Position numbers and translations under genes: made by a program. Positions 41,402 to 52,698 of a stretch of 64,000 nucleotides of DNA are shown one piece after another. Numbering within the stretch: position 1 is the stretch's first letter; each line of letters starts with the position of its first letter. The stretch comes from Xenorhabdus japonica (lineage in GTDB: Bacteria; Pseudomonadota; Gammaproteobacteria; Enterobacterales; Enterobacteriaceae), in NCBI RefSeq assembly GCF_900115195.1, contig NZ_FOVO01000002.1, positions 124,001 through 188,000 on the forward strand, read 5' to 3'. Below the pieces are notes generated by a model. The model saw only the letters and a program-made list of their open reading frames with translations. It searched no databases and was not told the DNA's origin.

Positions 41402-42172
41402 ATGTTTATCGATACACATTGCCATTTTGATTTTTTCCCTTTTGCGAGTGATGAAATAGAGAGCCTGAACCAAGCCAGACAAATGGGAGTGGAAAAAATT
41501 ATCGTTCCCACGATAAGTCAAATGAACTTCCAGAGAGTTGCGGCGTTGGCCGAGAATTATTCCCCAATCTATGCTGCATTTGGTTTACATCCACTCTATG
41601 TTGCTGAACATCAAGCGGTTAATCTGGATGAGTTGGATCAGAAGCTACAGGAAAAAGATGCTAAATGTGTAGCAGTAGGTGAAATTGGCCTTGACCTTTA
41701 TATGTCTGATCCGCAGTTTGAAAAACAAAAAAGTATGTTAGAAGCGCAGCTAAAACTTGCTGAACAACATGACTTACCCGTAATACTTCATTCCAGAAAA
41801 AGCCATGATCAATTGGCTGCAATCTTGAGAAAGCACAAGTTACCACGAACAGGGGTTTTTCATGGTTTTTCAGGTAGTTTGTCCCAAGCCCAAGCCTTTA
41901 TTCGCCTGGGGTTTTACATTGGTGTTGGGGGAACAATTACCTACGATAGGGCACAAAAAACACGTAACACCATTTCACAATTGCCTCTGTCATCTTTAGT
42001 ATTGGAAACAGATGCACCTGATATGCCATTGTCGGGGTTTCAGGGGCAGCCAAATCGACCAGAAAGAGTTGCACAGATTTTCTCAGTATTGTGTGAATTG
42101 CGCCAAGAACCGTCAGATGAGATTGCCAATCAAATTTATCACAACAGCAAGATACTATTTTCATTGGGGTGA
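41402..42172 (+). CDS. yjjV: TatD-family metal-dependent hydrolase YjjV
   Basis: A 256-residue TIM-barrel hydrolase of the TatD DNase family. The metal motif is DTHCHFD (H6 and H8). The metal-ligand glutamate segment GEIGLDLY, the PVILHSRKSHDQ segment and LETDAPDMPL follow. The ATG abuts the yjjU stop (TAGATG), so the two are translationally coupled as in E. coli. The physiological substrate is unknown. Confidence 0.92.
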   Translation: MFIDTHCHFDFFPFASDEIESLNQARQMGVEKIIVPTISQMNFQRVAALAENYSPIYAAFGLHPLYVAEHQAVNLDELDQKLQEKDAKCVAVGEIGLDLYMSDPQFEKQKSMLEAQLKLAEQHDLPVILHSRKSHDQLAAILRKHKLPRTGVFHGFSGSLSQAQAFIRLGFYIGVGGTITYDRAQKTRNTISQLPLSSLVLETDAPDMPLSGFQGQPNRPERVAQIFSVLCELRQEPSDEIANQIYHNSKILFSLG

Positions 42173-42332
42173 TTTGAACGACTAAAAATCATCAAGGTGT
42201 TTTATCCGAGGAAGCATACAACTCATCTTTATTAAACATTAATAATGCTTAACTTACATTCCTTGCCTATTTATCCTATTTTTTACCTTTTTCTCCATCA
42301 AATTATCTAATCCCCCCGAAACTAGATGGATT

Positions 42333-42428
42333 TATGTGATGCAGATCTCATTTTGCGTTTTTATATCGCTTTTTGCTGCATTAATTTGTGATGTTGGTTG
42401 CTTGTTCCTTTTTGGTACTCGGTATAAT
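42333..42428 (+). promoter_or_regulatory. nupC promoter with two CRP sites 52 bp apart
   Basis: TGTGATGCAGATCTCA (42335-42350) and a half-matching TGTGATGTTGGTTGCT (42387-42402) start 52 bp apart. TATAAT follows at 42423-42428. If transcription starts about 42435 the CRP centres fall near -40.5 and -92.5, the geometry of CRP/CytR-controlled nucleoside promoters such as E. coli deoP2. Nothing else was found in 42173-42512. Confidence 0.7.
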
Positions 42429-42512
42429 CAGCTCACATACAATGTCAGTAGGAACGTATAAAATAACTGACATATTTTTTTATTATTCATTCAGTGAACA
42501 GGGATCCTTCCA

Positions 42513-43790
42513 ATGCAACTCCTTATGAGCCTGATAGGGATAGTAGTGCTGATTTTTATCGCAGTGCTCTTCTCCAGTAACTACCGAGCCATTAAAATCC
42601 GTACTGTCCTGGGCGCCTTTTTGATTCAGGTTGCTATTGGGGCATTTGTACTTTATGTGCCAGCCGGCAAAGACATTCTGGGAGGAATGTCAAGAGGCGT
42701 TTCCAACGTGATAGGGTATGGCCAAAAAGGAACAGATTTTATTTTTGGCGGACTGGTTTCCGACAAAATGTTTGAATTGTTCGGCGGTGGTGGTTTTATT
42801 TTTGCTTTGCGCGTTCTGCCAGTGATTGTTTTCTTCTCATCACTCATTGCGGTGTTATATTACATGGGTATTATGCAGCTCATCATCAAAATACTGGGTG
42901 GTGGATTGCAGAAAATATTGGGAACATCACGGACTGAATCTCTGTCTGCGACTGCAAATATTTTCGTGGGTCAAACCGAAGCTCCTCTGGTTGTGCGTCC
43001 TTATATTGCGACCATGACTCAATCCGAGTTATTTGCGGTTATGTGTGGTGGCTTGGCTTCCGTCGCGGGTTCAGTATTGGCGGGCTATGCATCTATGGGT
43101 GTTCCATTGGAATATCTGATCGCGGCTTCATTCATGGCAGCACCAGGTGGTTTGCTGTTTGCGAAGCTGATAGTGCCGGAAACAGAAAAAACTCACGATA
43201 CTGCTGATGCGATGTCATTGGTTGCAGCGGAAGACCGTCCTGCAAATATTATTGATGCAGCGGCATCGGGTGCAGCATCCGGTATGCAATTGGCTCTGAA
43301 CGTCGGCGCAATGTTGTTGGCATTCACCGCATTAATTGCTTTGCTCAACGGTATCTTAGGTGGTATCGGTAGCTGGTTCGATTACCCTCAATTATCTATG
43401 GAACTGGTTTTGGGCTGGGTTTTTGCACCAATTGCCTACCTGATCGGTGTTCCATGGCATGAAGCAACAATTGCAGGTTCTTTCATCGGCCAGAAAGTCG
43501 TGGTCAATGAGTTTGTGGCATTCATGAACTTTGGTGAATACCTGAAAGCTGACGATGTGGTTAAGGCTGCGGGTCTGCAAGTGCTTTCCGATCATACCAA
43601 AGCAATTATCGCCTTTGCTTTGTGTGGCTTCGCTAATTTGTCTTCTGTTGCGATCCTTCTGGGCGGCTTGGGTGGTATGGCACCAAACCGTCGCGGAGAT
43701 ATTGCCCGTTTCGGCTTGAAAGCTGTATTGGCGGGGTCACTCTCTAACTTGATGAGTGCAACAATTGCAGGATTCTTCCTCGCGTTATAA
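42513..43790 (+). CDS. nupC: Concentrative nucleoside transporter (NupC family)
   Basis: An inner-membrane nucleoside:proton or nucleoside:sodium symporter (CNT family). The 425-residue protein begins with a hydrophobic helix and carries the family signature [13 protein letters not shown] and a second nucleoside-site segment [10 protein letters not shown]. It stands where E. coli has yjjW/yjjI, just before deoC, and probably feeds the deo enzymes. The symbol nupC is used broadly; a NupX-type paralogue is possible. Confidence 0.88.
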   Translation: MQLLMSLIGIVVLIFIAVLFSSNYRAIKIRTVLGAFLIQVAIGAFVLYVPAGKDILGGMSRGVSNVIGYGQKGTDFIFGGLVSDKMFELFGGGGFIFALRVLPVIVFFSSLIAVLYYMGIMQLIIKILGGGLQKILGTSRTESLSATANIFVGQTEAPLVVRPYIATMTQSELFAVMCGGLASVAGSVLAGYASMGVPLEYLIAASFMAAPGGLLFAKLIVPETEKTHDTADAMSLVAAEDRPANIIDAAASGAASGMQLALNVGAMLLAFTALIALLNGILGGIGSWFDYPQLSMELVLGWVFAPIAYLIGVPWHEATIAGSFIGQKVVVNEFVAFMNFGEYLKADDVVKAAGLQVLSDHTKAIIAFALCGFANLSSVAILLGGLGGMAPNRRGDIARFGLKAVLAGSLSNLMSATIAGFFLAL

Positions 43791-43820
43791 GACGCAGAGA
43801 GCGTATATCAAATTGAATAT

Positions 43821-43850
43821 AGGTGAGATTTCTCACCTGTTTTTGTTTTT
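43821..43850 (+). terminator. Terminator of nupC
   Basis: AGGTGAG / CTCACCT stem (43821-43827 and 43832-43838), loop ATTT, then GTTTTTGTTTTT. Confidence 0.92.
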
Positions 43851-43865
43851 CCTGAAAATATTAAA

Positions 43866-43963
43866 TGTGATTTAATTCACAATAAAATATTTGTTGTTGC
43901 AACAATCATGTAATTAGTGTGATTTTAAGCATGAATTATTGTTCATTTACATGTTCAAATAAT
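43866..43963 (+). promoter_or_regulatory. deo promoter region: two CRP sites and a CytR-type palindrome
   Basis: A perfect CRP site TGTGATTTAATTCACA (43866-43881) and a weaker TGTGATTTTAAGCATG (43918-43933) start 52 bp apart. Between them lies the palindrome TTGTTGCAACAA (43894-43905), which contains the GTTGCA/TGCAAC octamer core recognised by CytR. This is the deoP2 arrangement of E. coli. A -10-like AAATAATG lies around 43957-43964. DeoR operators were not found. Confidence 0.75.
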
Positions 43964-44056
43964 GATGTGCAGAAAAAATGCGCAGATAGAGACAAATAGC
44001 GCAGAAAACAGAAAAACAGCGCGGAGAGAGGGAACTCTGTTGTTGCAGGGGCATAT

Positions 44057-44160
44057 TGCTATAGCAACATCTTCAAGGAACCAAGTCCGCTCGCCAACAA
44101 ACAAACGAACTTATTGTTAAAAAGATAATGGTTAAAAAAATAATGGTTAAAAACAATTAC
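44057..44160 (+). repeat. deo leader with palindrome and 15-bp triplicate repeat
   Basis: TTGCTATAGCAA (44057-44068) is a perfect palindrome inside a TGTTGC...GCAACA inverted pair. Further on, GTTAAAAAGATAATG, GTTAAAAAAATAATG and GTTAAAAACAATTAC (44116-44160) are three tandem 15-bp units. All lie in the 5' leader of deoC. Confidence 0.6.
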
Positions 44161-44258
44161 CATAAATAATCGTTAAAACTAATCGTTCGTTCAAAATAAT
44201 CGTACAAAAGAATGTGTGAACTGGTTCAGTCACGATAATAATACCGTTGGAGAGTTCT

Positions 44259-45038
44259 ATGACCGATTTAACCGCCGCCGCTCAGCGTGCGCTGAGTTTA
44301 ATGGATTTAACTACACTTAATGATGATGATACAGATGAGAAAGTAACAGCACTTTGTCGTCAGGCAAGCAGCCCCGCCGGACATACGGCAGCTATCTGTA
44401 TCTATCCACGTTTTATTCCTGTGGCACGTAAGATATTGCATGAACAGGGAACTCCCGATATTCGCATTGCCACGGTAACTAACTTCCCGCATGGCAATGA
44501 TGATATCGATATAGCACTGGCTGAAACTCGTGCTGCCATCGCTTATGGTGCAGATGAAGTGGATGTTGTTTTCCCTTATCGTGCGTTGATGGCAGGTGAT
44601 GAACAGATTGGCTTTGATTTGGTAAAAGCCTGCAAAACGGCCTGCACTGAATCAGGCGTATGGCTAAAAGTCATTATTGAAACGGGTGAATTGAAAGATA
44701 CTGCTTTGATTCGCAAAGCATCTGAAATTGCAATTAAGGCTGGTGCTGATTTCATCAAAACCTCAACCGGTAAAGTGCCCGTGAATGCGACACTAGAAAG
44801 TGCCGAAATTATGCTAAGCGTAATCTGTGATATGGGCGTAGGCGATAGCGTTGGTTTTAAACCAGCGGGTGGCGTGCGTACCGCGGAAGAAGCAGCACAA
44901 TATTTGGCGCTGGCGGAACGTATCATGGGAGACAAATGGGCTGATTCCCGTCATTTCCGTTTTGGTGCATCCAGTTTGTTGGGCAGTTTACTGACTACAC
45001 TTGGATATCAGAGTCAAAAGCAGAGCAGTGATTATTGA
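44259..45038 (+). CDS. deoC: Deoxyribose-phosphate aldolase
   Basis: It cleaves 2-deoxyribose-5-phosphate to acetaldehyde and glyceraldehyde-3-phosphate. The 259-residue protein matches E. coli in length. Catalytic residues: D102 (DEVDVVFPY), Schiff-base K167 (DFIKTSTGK) and K201 (GFKPAGGVR). The frame extends a few codons upstream; the ATG at 44259 with a GGAG site fits the family start. It is the first gene of deoCABD. Confidence 0.97.
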   Translation: MTDLTAAAQRALSLMDLTTLNDDDTDEKVTALCRQASSPAGHTAAICIYPRFIPVARKILHEQGTPDIRIATVTNFPHGNDDIDIALAETRAAIAYGADEVDVVFPYRALMAGDEQIGFDLVKACKTACTESGVWLKVIIETGELKDTALIRKASEIAIKAGADFIKTSTGKVPVNATLESAEIMLSVICDMGVGDSVGFKPAGGVRTAEEAAQYLALAERIMGDKWADSRHFRFGASSLLGSLLTTLGYQSQKQSSDY

Positions 45039-45141
45039 GATCAGCAATATTTATTGAGATCAATAGTGATTAATTGAATGCACGCTAAGATAGTGTGCAT
45101 TACTGCCATTCTTTTCAGATAATAATGATTGGGAGGTAGCT

Positions 45142-46512
45142 TTGTTTCTGGCACAGGAAATTATCCGCAAAAAACGTGATGGTTATCCATTGAATGAAGA
45201 AGAGATACGCTTCTTCATTAACGGAGTCCGCGATAATACGGTTTCCGAAGGGCAAATTGCTGCACTGGCAATGACCATCTATTTCCATGATATGACGATG
45301 GAAGAACGTGTCGCACTGACATTGGCGATACGTGATTCTGGTACGGTTTTAGACTGGAAGAAATTGAATTTACCCGGCCCGGTTGTCGATAAACACTCGA
45401 CGGGCGGTGTCGGGGATGTCACTTCCCTAATGCTTGGCCCAATGGTAGCGGCCTGTGGCGGATACGTGCCGATGATATCGGGACGTGGCTTGGAGCATAC
45501 CGGAGGTACGCTGGATAAATTGGAGTCTATTCCCGATTTTGACATTTTTCCCGATGAACATCGTTTCCGTAACATTATTCGTGATGTGGGCGTTGCCATT
45601 ATCGGACAAACTAGTTCACTGGCACCTGCGGATAAACGTTTTTATGCGACGCGCGATATTACGGCGACAGTTGATTCCATCCCTTTGATTACAGCCTCTA
45701 TTTTGGGCAAAAAACTGGCTGAAGGGCTGGATGCTTTAGTCATGGATGTGAAAGTGGGTTCCGGGGCATTTATGCCAACCTACGAACAATCGGAAAAGCT
45801 GGCTGAATCTATCGTCGAAGTCGCTAATGGTACGGGGTGCAAAACCACAGCACTATTGACAGATATGAATCAAGTCTTGGCATCCAGTGCAGGTAATGCG
45901 TTGGAAGCGCGTGAAGCAGTCCAATTCTTGACGGGGGAATACCGTAACCCCCGGTTATTTGAAGTCACTATGGCGTTGTCTACTGAAATGCTGGTTTCGG
46001 GCAATCTGGCCATTGATCGTGATGATGCATACCGTAAGTTACAGGCAGCACTGGACAGTGGCAGAGCGGCGGAAACATTTGGTCGCATGGTAGCTGCACA
46101 GAAAGGGCCAACTGATTTTGTCGAAAATTACGCCCGCTACCTACCGACTGCGGAGTACATCAAGCCAGTATTGGCCGGACAGATGTTAGATGGCCAAAGT
46201 GGCATCGTAGCAGAAATGGATACCCGAGCTTTGGGAATGTCTGTTGTTGGATTGGGTGGAGGACGCCGTAAGGCGACAGACCCGATTAATTACAGTGTGG
46301 GGCTGAGCAATATCGTTGCATTGGGCACAAAAGTGGATGCAGATACGCCGTTGGCAATAATTCACGCCAACAGTGAACATGCTTGGCATGAGGCCGCAAA
46401 AGCAGTCAATAAGGCCTTTGTTCTGAAAGGGATAGATTTTAAGGAAACAGTTCTTAAGGGAACCGGAACACAAGCCGCCACACCGATGGTTTATCGTCAT
46501 ATCAGTAGATAA
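45142..46512 (+). CDS. deoA: Thymidine phosphorylase
   Basis: It converts thymidine and phosphate to thymine and deoxyribose-1-phosphate. The 456-residue protein has the phosphate-binding KHSTGGVGD and the family signature [21 protein letters not shown]. The start is TTG at 45142 with a strong GGGAGG site, the same start type as E. coli deoA. It is about 16 residues longer than E. coli DeoA (440), mostly in the C-terminal domain. Confidence 0.96.
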   Translation: MFLAQEIIRKKRDGYPLNEEEIRFFINGVRDNTVSEGQIAALAMTIYFHDMTMEERVALTLAIRDSGTVLDWKKLNLPGPVVDKHSTGGVGDVTSLMLGPMVAACGGYVPMISGRGLEHTGGTLDKLESIPDFDIFPDEHRFRNIIRDVGVAIIGQTSSLAPADKRFYATRDITATVDSIPLITASILGKKLAEGLDALVMDVKVGSGAFMPTYEQSEKLAESIVEVANGTGCKTTALLTDMNQVLASSAGNALEAREAVQFLTGEYRNPRLFEVTMALSTEMLVSGNLAIDRDDAYRKLQAALDSGRAAETFGRMVAAQKGPTDFVENYARYLPTAEYIKPVLAGQMLDGQSGIVAEMDTRALGMSVVGLGGGRRKATDPINYSVGLSNIVALGTKVDADTPLAIIHANSEHAWHEAAKAVNKAFVLKGIDFKETVLKGTGTQAATPMVYRHISR

Positions 46513-46589
46513 ATCAAACAAGAATTGAAATCGATTTTAATAGCTGGCAGTTTCCGCATTGATAGCGTGAATTGACGCAGGAGAAAATT

Positions 46590-47813
46590 ATGAAACGTAC
46601 ATTCATCATGGTATTGGATTCCTTTGGTATTGGCGCAAGTGCTGATGCTGAAAAGTTTGGCGACGAGGGATCTAACACTTTGGGGCATATTGCAGAACAA
46701 TGCGCCCGTGGTGAGGCTGATATCGGCCGTAAAGGGCTACTGCACTTGCCAAACCTGAGCCGTCTGGGATTGGGCAAGGCAACAGAAGAGTCTTGTGGAA
46801 CTTTCCCTATTGGTTTGGATAAATATGCTGAAATAATTGGCGCTTATGGTTACGCAAGTGAACTTTCTTCTGGTAAAGACACACCATCAGGCCACTGGGA
46901 AATTGCGGGCGTTCCGGTTCTGTTTGACTGGGGCTATTTCCATGACGAAGAAAACAGTTTCCCACAGGAGTTGCTGGATAAACTGGTCGAGCGCGCTAAT
47001 CTGTCGGGTTATCTGGGGAACTGTCACTCTTCCGGTACAGTGATTCTGGATAAACTGGGCGAAGAACATATGAAAACCGGTAAGCCGATTTTCTACACCT
47101 CTGCGGATTCTGTTTTCCAGATTGCTTGCCATGAAGAGACATTTGGCTTGGATCGTCTGTATGAGCTGTGCGAAATTGCTCGTGAAGAGTTAAATATTGG
47201 TGATTATAATATTGGCCGCGTTATTGCCCGTCCATTTGTGGGTGATAAAGTCGGGAATTTCCAGCGTACTGGCAACCGTCATGACTTGGCCGTTGAGCCA
47301 CCAGCACCAACCATCCTGAAAAAATTAGTTGATGAAAAGCAAGGTGAAGTGGTTTCCATCGGTAAGATTGCAGATATCTACGCGAATGTAGGTATTACCA
47401 AAAAGGTCAAGGCGACAGGAATTGATGCTCTGTTTGATGCTTCACTGATTGAAATGGAGCAAGCAGAGGATAACACCATCGTATTTACCAACTTTGTTGA
47501 TTTTGACTCTTCTTACGGTCACCGCCGTGATGTTGCTGGTTACGCGGCTGCACTGGAGTTGTTTGATCGCCGTTTGCCAGAAATGCTGAAATTGGTTAAA
47601 GAAGACGACATTCTGATCTTCACTGCTGATCATGGTTGTGACCCAACTTGGGCAGGCTCTGATCACACCCGTGAGCATATTCCAGTTCTGGTTTACGGAC
47701 CTAAAGTTAAACCGGGTTCATTGGGACATCGTGAAACGTTCGCTGACATTGGTCAGACAGTAGCGAAATATTTCGATCTGACGCCAATGGATTACGGTAA
47801 GGCGATGTTTTAA
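46590..47813 (+). CDS. deoB: Phosphopentomutase
   Basis: It interconverts (deoxy)ribose-1-phosphate and (deoxy)ribose-5-phosphate. The 407-residue alkaline-phosphatase-superfamily enzyme has the metal sites [13 protein letters not shown] and [10 protein letters not shown] and the [12 protein letters not shown] segment. The ATG at 46590 follows an AGGAG site and gives [13 protein letters not shown]. It supplies DeoC with deoxyribose-5-phosphate. Confidence 0.97.
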   Translation: MKRTFIMVLDSFGIGASADAEKFGDEGSNTLGHIAEQCARGEADIGRKGLLHLPNLSRLGLGKATEESCGTFPIGLDKYAEIIGAYGYASELSSGKDTPSGHWEIAGVPVLFDWGYFHDEENSFPQELLDKLVERANLSGYLGNCHSSGTVILDKLGEEHMKTGKPIFYTSADSVFQIACHEETFGLDRLYELCEIAREELNIGDYNIGRVIARPFVGDKVGNFQRTGNRHDLAVEPPAPTILKKLVDEKQGEVVSIGKIADIYANVGITKKVKATGIDALFDASLIEMEQAEDNTIVFTNFVDFDSSYGHRRDVAGYAAALELFDRRLPEMLKLVKEDDILIFTADHGCDPTWAGSDHTREHIPVLVYGPKVKPGSLGHRETFADIGQTVAKYFDLTPMDYGKAMF

Positions 47814-47883
47814 TTTTTGTGGGGACCGATGGGACTCCACATTTTCATCTATTTTGATACATAAAAAACAAGGAAATAAATAT

Positions 47884-48600
47884 ATGGCTACCCCACATAT
47901 TAATGCTGAGATAGGCGATTTTGCTGATGTTGTTTTGATGCCGGGTGACCCACTGCGTGCAAAATACATCGCGGAAACTTTCTTGGAAGATGCTCGTCAG
48001 GTTAACAATGTTCGCGGTATGCTGGGTTTCACTGGTACTTACAAAGGCCGCAGCATCTCTGTTATGGGTCATGGAATGGGTATCCCATCTTGCTCGATTT
48101 ATGCCAAGGAACTGATCACTGAATTTGGTGTTAAAAAAATCATCCGCATTGGTTCCTGTGGTGCAGTCAGTGAAGACGTTAAAATCCGTGATATTGTGAT
48201 TGGCATGGGGGCGTGTACCGATTCCAAAGTAAACCGCCTGCGTTTTAAAGATCACGACTTTGCAGCAATTGCTGACTTTGATCTGGTTCGTAATGCTGTT
48301 GATGCGGCCAAGGCGAAGAATATCAACGCACGTGTTGGTAATATTTTCTCTGCTGATTTGTTCTATACGCCAGATCCTCAGATGTTTGACGTCATGGAAA
48401 AATACAGCATTCTGGGTGTTGAAATGGAAGCGGCAGGTATTTATGGTGTTGCTGCTGAATTTGGTGCAAAAGCACTGGCTATTTGTACTGTTTCTGATCA
48501 TATCCGTACTGGCGAGCAGACCACAGCTGAAGAACGTCAAAATACATTTAATGACATGATTGAGATTGCGCTTGAATCCATTTTGATCGGTGACAATTAA
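47884..48600 (+). CDS. deoD: Purine-nucleoside phosphorylase
   Basis: It phosphorolyses purine (deoxy)nucleosides. The 238-residue hexameric-type PNP begins [27 protein letters not shown] and has the phosphate and nucleoside segments GSCGAV and GVEMEAAG, plus the catalytic aspartate in TVSDHI. The frame opens 10 codons earlier; the ATG at 47884 fits the family and follows AAGGAAA. It ends the deo operon. 48601-48817 has no gene. Confidence 0.97.
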   Translation: MATPHINAEIGDFADVVLMPGDPLRAKYIAETFLEDARQVNNVRGMLGFTGTYKGRSISVMGHGMGIPSCSIYAKELITEFGVKKIIRIGSCGAVSEDVKIRDIVIGMGACTDSKVNRLRFKDHDFAAIADFDLVRNAVDAAKAKNINARVGNIFSADLFYTPDPQMFDVMEKYSILGVEMEAAGIYGVAAEFGAKALAICTVSDHIRTGEQTTAEERQNTFNDMIEIALESILIGDN

Positions 48601-48817
48601 GAAAGCGTAAATAGTTTTAGTCTTTCATTAAAAAATCATTTGACTTAAGGAGTATTATGTAGAATTATGTTTTCGATTTAGTTTATTTTGACCAGTTATG
48701 ATTTATGTCAAAAAACTAAATAATCATTTGCCTAAGTGTCAGAACTTAATTTCTGTGCTTTGGTCTCCCTTCGGTTATTAGTATTTATTTTTTACAATTA
48801 AAGGAATACGTTAAATT

Positions 48818-49357
48818 ATGAAACTTAACAAATTGACGATGGTTTTAGGCTTGGGTGTGGCTTTAACTGCTGGTATGGCAAATGCGGCACCTTCTCAAGG
48901 TAATGGCACAGTCAAATTCACGGGTGCTATTATTAATTCAGTTTGTTCAATCAAAAACAATAATATTGAAGTTGATATGGGGCAAGTAAACAACATTATT
49001 CTGCAAAATGGTGGTGAATCAGCTTCTAAGCCTTTCAAAATTGAATTACAAGACTGCGTTCTTAATACTATGAAAGGTGTAACAACAACTTTCACTGGTC
49101 CAGAAGCTGATGGTTCTGTAAAAGGTTTATTGGCTCTTGAAGGTAAATCGCAAGGTGCTGGGATCATGATTACTAATCATGGTAATAAGCATATTCCTTT
49201 GGGCAAAGCATCAGAATCGATGTCCCTGCATGATGGCGATAATACCCTGAACTTCGCTGCTCGCCTGAAAGGTCTGCAAAAAGCTAAAGGTGAAAATATA
49301 GATGTGAAAACAGGTAGCTTTACTGCTATTGCAAACTTCACTTTGAACTACCTGTAA
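48818..49357 (+). CDS. mrxA: Major fimbrial subunit (MrxA/MrpA-like pilin)
   Basis: A 179-residue type 1-like pilin. The signal peptide MKLNKLTMVLGLGVALTAGMANA is followed by an N-terminal donor strand and two cysteines that form the pilin disulfide (SVCSIK and LQDCVL). The C-terminal beta-zipper motif ends FTLNYL. It is the first gene of a chaperone-usher operon and closest to Proteus MrpA and Xenorhabdus MrxA. An AAAGGAA site precedes the ATG. Confidence 0.88.
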   Translation: MKLNKLTMVLGLGVALTAGMANAAPSQGNGTVKFTGAIINSVCSIKNNNIEVDMGQVNNIILQNGGESASKPFKIELQDCVLNTMKGVTTTFTGPEADGSVKGLLALEGKSQGAGIMITNHGNKHIPLGKASESMSLHDGDNTLNFAARLKGLQKAKGENIDVKTGSFTAIANFTLNYL

Positions 49358-49956
49358 TATTATAATCTGACTGACAGACTATTTTTAATAGTTGAATATC
49401 AGGAAACCTATCGCGGTTTATATTACGAGTTTCCTGATGATAATTTCAGGGTATTTCTTGAACATCATATGTTAGCTGTAATAACACTGCAGTATTCTGT
49501 AACCAGAATAGTGTTATTGATATAAATCAATATTACTAACAATTGGGTAAACAGAAGGTGCTATTAACGGAGTGATACCTATAGAGGTAAATTGAAATAC
49601 CCTTTTTTGTTTTTTTGATCTACGGAGTTCTCTATTGACTGTATTAGGAAAATAAGAATTTTTACCATTCAAAAGTAATTTTTAATGGCATACCGATGGT
49701 GACATGCTTTCTCTATTCCCCGCAGTACGGTAAAGCCAGTAAAGTGTAAAACAGAGAACGTAACTGTTACGGATAAAAGCAGGATATGTGGCTACCTCTG
49801 CAACCTAATTATCGGTCAAGGTCCTCAATTTAGAATGATGAATTTTAATGATGCCATGTATTTGATGATAACTCCTACACACTTACAAACTTGGTCGTAT
49901 CAAACAGCGGCTAAATTCAAATTGGATTATTAACAATTCATTGTTTAGAGGACGCT
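49358..49956. other. Long mrxA-usher gap with stem-loops
   Basis: 599 bp without a recognisable gene, where Proteus has mrpB. It holds a 10-bp stem ATCAGGAAAC / GTTTCCTGAT (49398-49407 and 49429-49438). It also holds a long interrupted hairpin (ATAACAC...TATTCTG taac CAGAATA GTGTTAT, 49481-49517). Such structures may stabilise or terminate the abundant pilin mRNA and lower expression of the usher genes. No clear mrpB remnant could be translated. Confidence 0.6.
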
Positions 49957-52565
49957 ATGGCTTTATTTTCAGATTCTATGAATCATGCTCTTTCATCTAT
50001 TAATAAAAAAAAGATAGCTAACAAGACAAAAATAGATCATTTAATCTACGGAATTAAACCTCTTTCCGCTCTAGTACTGTTTGCATTATCTAGTATTCAG
50101 GCAGGTTATTCCAAGCCGCCAATAGAATTCAATACCGATGCTCTGGATATCAGTGAACGTGCCAATATTGATTTGGATAAGTTCGCTCGCGCAGGTTATA
50201 TCATGCCGGGTAACTATATTATGGGGGTTCGGATGAATCAAAACGAATTTCCAGATATGTATTCTGTCGATTTCATTGCTCCACCTGATGATCCAAAAGG
50301 CAGCGAAGCCTGTATATCCCCGAATTAGTAAAGCAAATAACATTGAAACCGGAGTGGATAGAAAAATTGGGTTGGCAGAAGAATGGAGAATGCCTTGATT
50401 TTAATACCCTACCTGGCGCATCAGCCAGAGGTGATTTGGCCACTTATACACTTTATTTAATCGTACCTAAAATCTATCTGGAATATGATTTGCCAGACTG
50501 GAACCCGCCCTCTCATTGGGATAATGGGATTTCTGGATTACTGTTTGACTATAACTTCAATGCCCAAACCTCCAAACCCGCTCATGGTAGTAGTCACCAA
50601 CAGATAAGTGCTAACGGAACAGCGGGGATGAATGCAGGAGCCTGGCGTTTTCGGGCTGATTGGCAGGCCAGATATAATCACCTGAGAACTCAGCAGGGCG
50701 ATAAATCAGATCATTCTAGTGGAAGAGATCGTGAGTGGGATTGGAGTCGTTACTACGTGTATCGTGCGCTCCCACGCTTAGAAGCGAAATTGACATTGGG
50801 TGAGGATTACCTCAATTCCAGTATTTTCGATAGCTTTCGCTATACGGGCGTTAGTTTGGTAACTGATGAAAATATGTTACCACCGAATTTACGTGGATAT
50901 GCGCCTGAAGTCACAGGTGTAGCCCGGACTAATGCCAAGGTAACGGTTAGGCAGCAGGGAAGAGTATTATATGAAACTCAGGTCGCTTCTGGCCCATTCC
51001 GTATTCAGGATCTCAGTGATGCCGTGTCAGGAACACTGGATGTCCGAGTTGAAGAGCAAGACGGTGGTATACAAGAGTTTCAGGTTAACACTGCGACTAT
51101 TCCTTACCTGACTCGTCCCGGTCGAGTGCAGTACAAAATTGCGGGCGGTCAATCTACCAATGACAAGCACCGTCGTGAAGGGCCAGCGTTTGGTATGGGT
51201 GAGTTTTCCTGGGGGATCAACAACGGTTGGTCATTGTATGGTGGCCTTTTGGCAGCAGGGGACTATAACGCTTTGTCACTGGGGATCGGTCGTGACCTGA
51301 TGATGTTTGGTGCACTATCATTTGACGTGACGGAATCAAGGGCAAAATTGCCGAGAGATAATACGATTCTTACGGGCGGATCTTATCGTCTCAGTTATTC
51401 GAAACGTTTTGATCAATACAATAGCCAAGTGACATTTGCCGGATATCGCTTTTCTGAGCGCGATTTCATGAATATGGGGCAGTATATTGATCGTCGTTAT
51501 CGTAACGTTTCTTCTGATAGTGGCAAAGAGCTGTATTCCATTATTTTCAATAAACAATTTACAGATATCGGTCTGAGTACCCACCTCAACTATAGCCATC
51601 AAACCTACTGGGATCGTCCCAAAAATGATCGCTATAACATTTCATTATCCAAATATTTAGATATTGGGCGTTATAAAAATATCAGCGTCAATTTATCAGT
51701 CTACCGCAACAATTTTGATAACAAAAAAGATGACGGTATGTACCTGAATCTTTCCATTCCGTGGGGAGAAGCTGGCACTTTCAGCTATAACGGAATGGTT
51801 AATCGTCAGGGTAACTCTCATATGGCGGGTTACTATGGCCGTATTGATGATCGCAATAACTATCGTATTTCAGCAGGAACCAGCACTGATGGCAAGGCAT
51901 TGGTCGATGGTTATTACACTCACTATGGCGATAGGGCGTTATTGACTGCCAGTGCCAGTTATCAGGACGGTGGCAACACCACTGCGGCACTTGGTTTGCA
52001 AGGTGGAGTGACTGTAACAGCAAACGGAGCCGCGCTGCATCGTATCAATATGCCGGGTGCTACTCGTTTGATGGTAGATACAGAAAAGGTTAGTAATGTA
52101 CCTGTCCGAGGATTTGGTTCAGCGGTACACACTAACTACTTTGGTAAAGCTGTGCTGGTTGATGTGAACAACTACTTCCGTAATACGGCAAATATTGACT
52201 TAGATAACTTACCAGATGATGTAGAAGCATTACGTTCTGTCCAGCAGGCAACATTAACGGAAGGCGCGATAGGTTATCGTAAATTCCAAGTTATGTCAGG
52301 GATCAAGGCGGTGACTATCATCCGATTACCTGACGGTTCACTCCCGCCTTTTGGTGCCTCTGTCATGAATGCATCTCAACGTGAAATCGGGATTGTCAGT
52401 GATGATGGATATGCTTACCTGAGCGGAATGAATCAGGGTGAAAAGATGCAAGTGCATTGGGATGGACGTGCCCAGTGCGAGATTACAGTACCGGATGATA
52501 TTGCGACAGAATCTTTAACTGCATTTTTATTACCTTGTCAGTTTTTAAAAGACGAAAATAAATAA
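49957..52565 (+). pseudogene. mrxC: Fimbrial outer-membrane usher with -1 frameshift (mrxC)
   Basis: The FimD/PapC-type usher forms the outer-membrane pore for pilus assembly. The first 123 codons (49957-50328) give a signal anchor and the N-terminal chaperone-binding domain (PIEFNTDALDISERANIDLDKF...). They end at TAG just after a C4 run at 50318-50321. The next frame continues at once (PELVKQITLKPEWIEKLGWQKNGECLDF...) through beta-barrel, plug and C-terminal domains to 52565. One added C would restore a usher of about 868 residues. This may be a real mutation, phase variation or a sequencing error. Confidence 0.85.
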
Positions 52566-52698
52566 AGTGTAACAAAGCAGGCCATAGTACCTGTTTTAAA
52601 TAGCGTATTATCTTGCTTTTTTTGACATGAAAAGTGCTGTTATTGGTTAACACAGCAATATAAACCTGAGCTTCTTTTGAGCATGAGCAAATAACACT

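Noticed and set aside
48601-48817. A phase switch directly upstream of mrxA
   Set aside because: No copy of the 23-bp repeat and no other long inverted repeat was seen in the short upstream region.
50343-52565. Second part of the usher as a separate gene starting at TTG
   Set aside because: The TTG lies inside the usher N-terminal domain with no ribosome-binding site, and the preceding bases in this frame continue the usher sequence.
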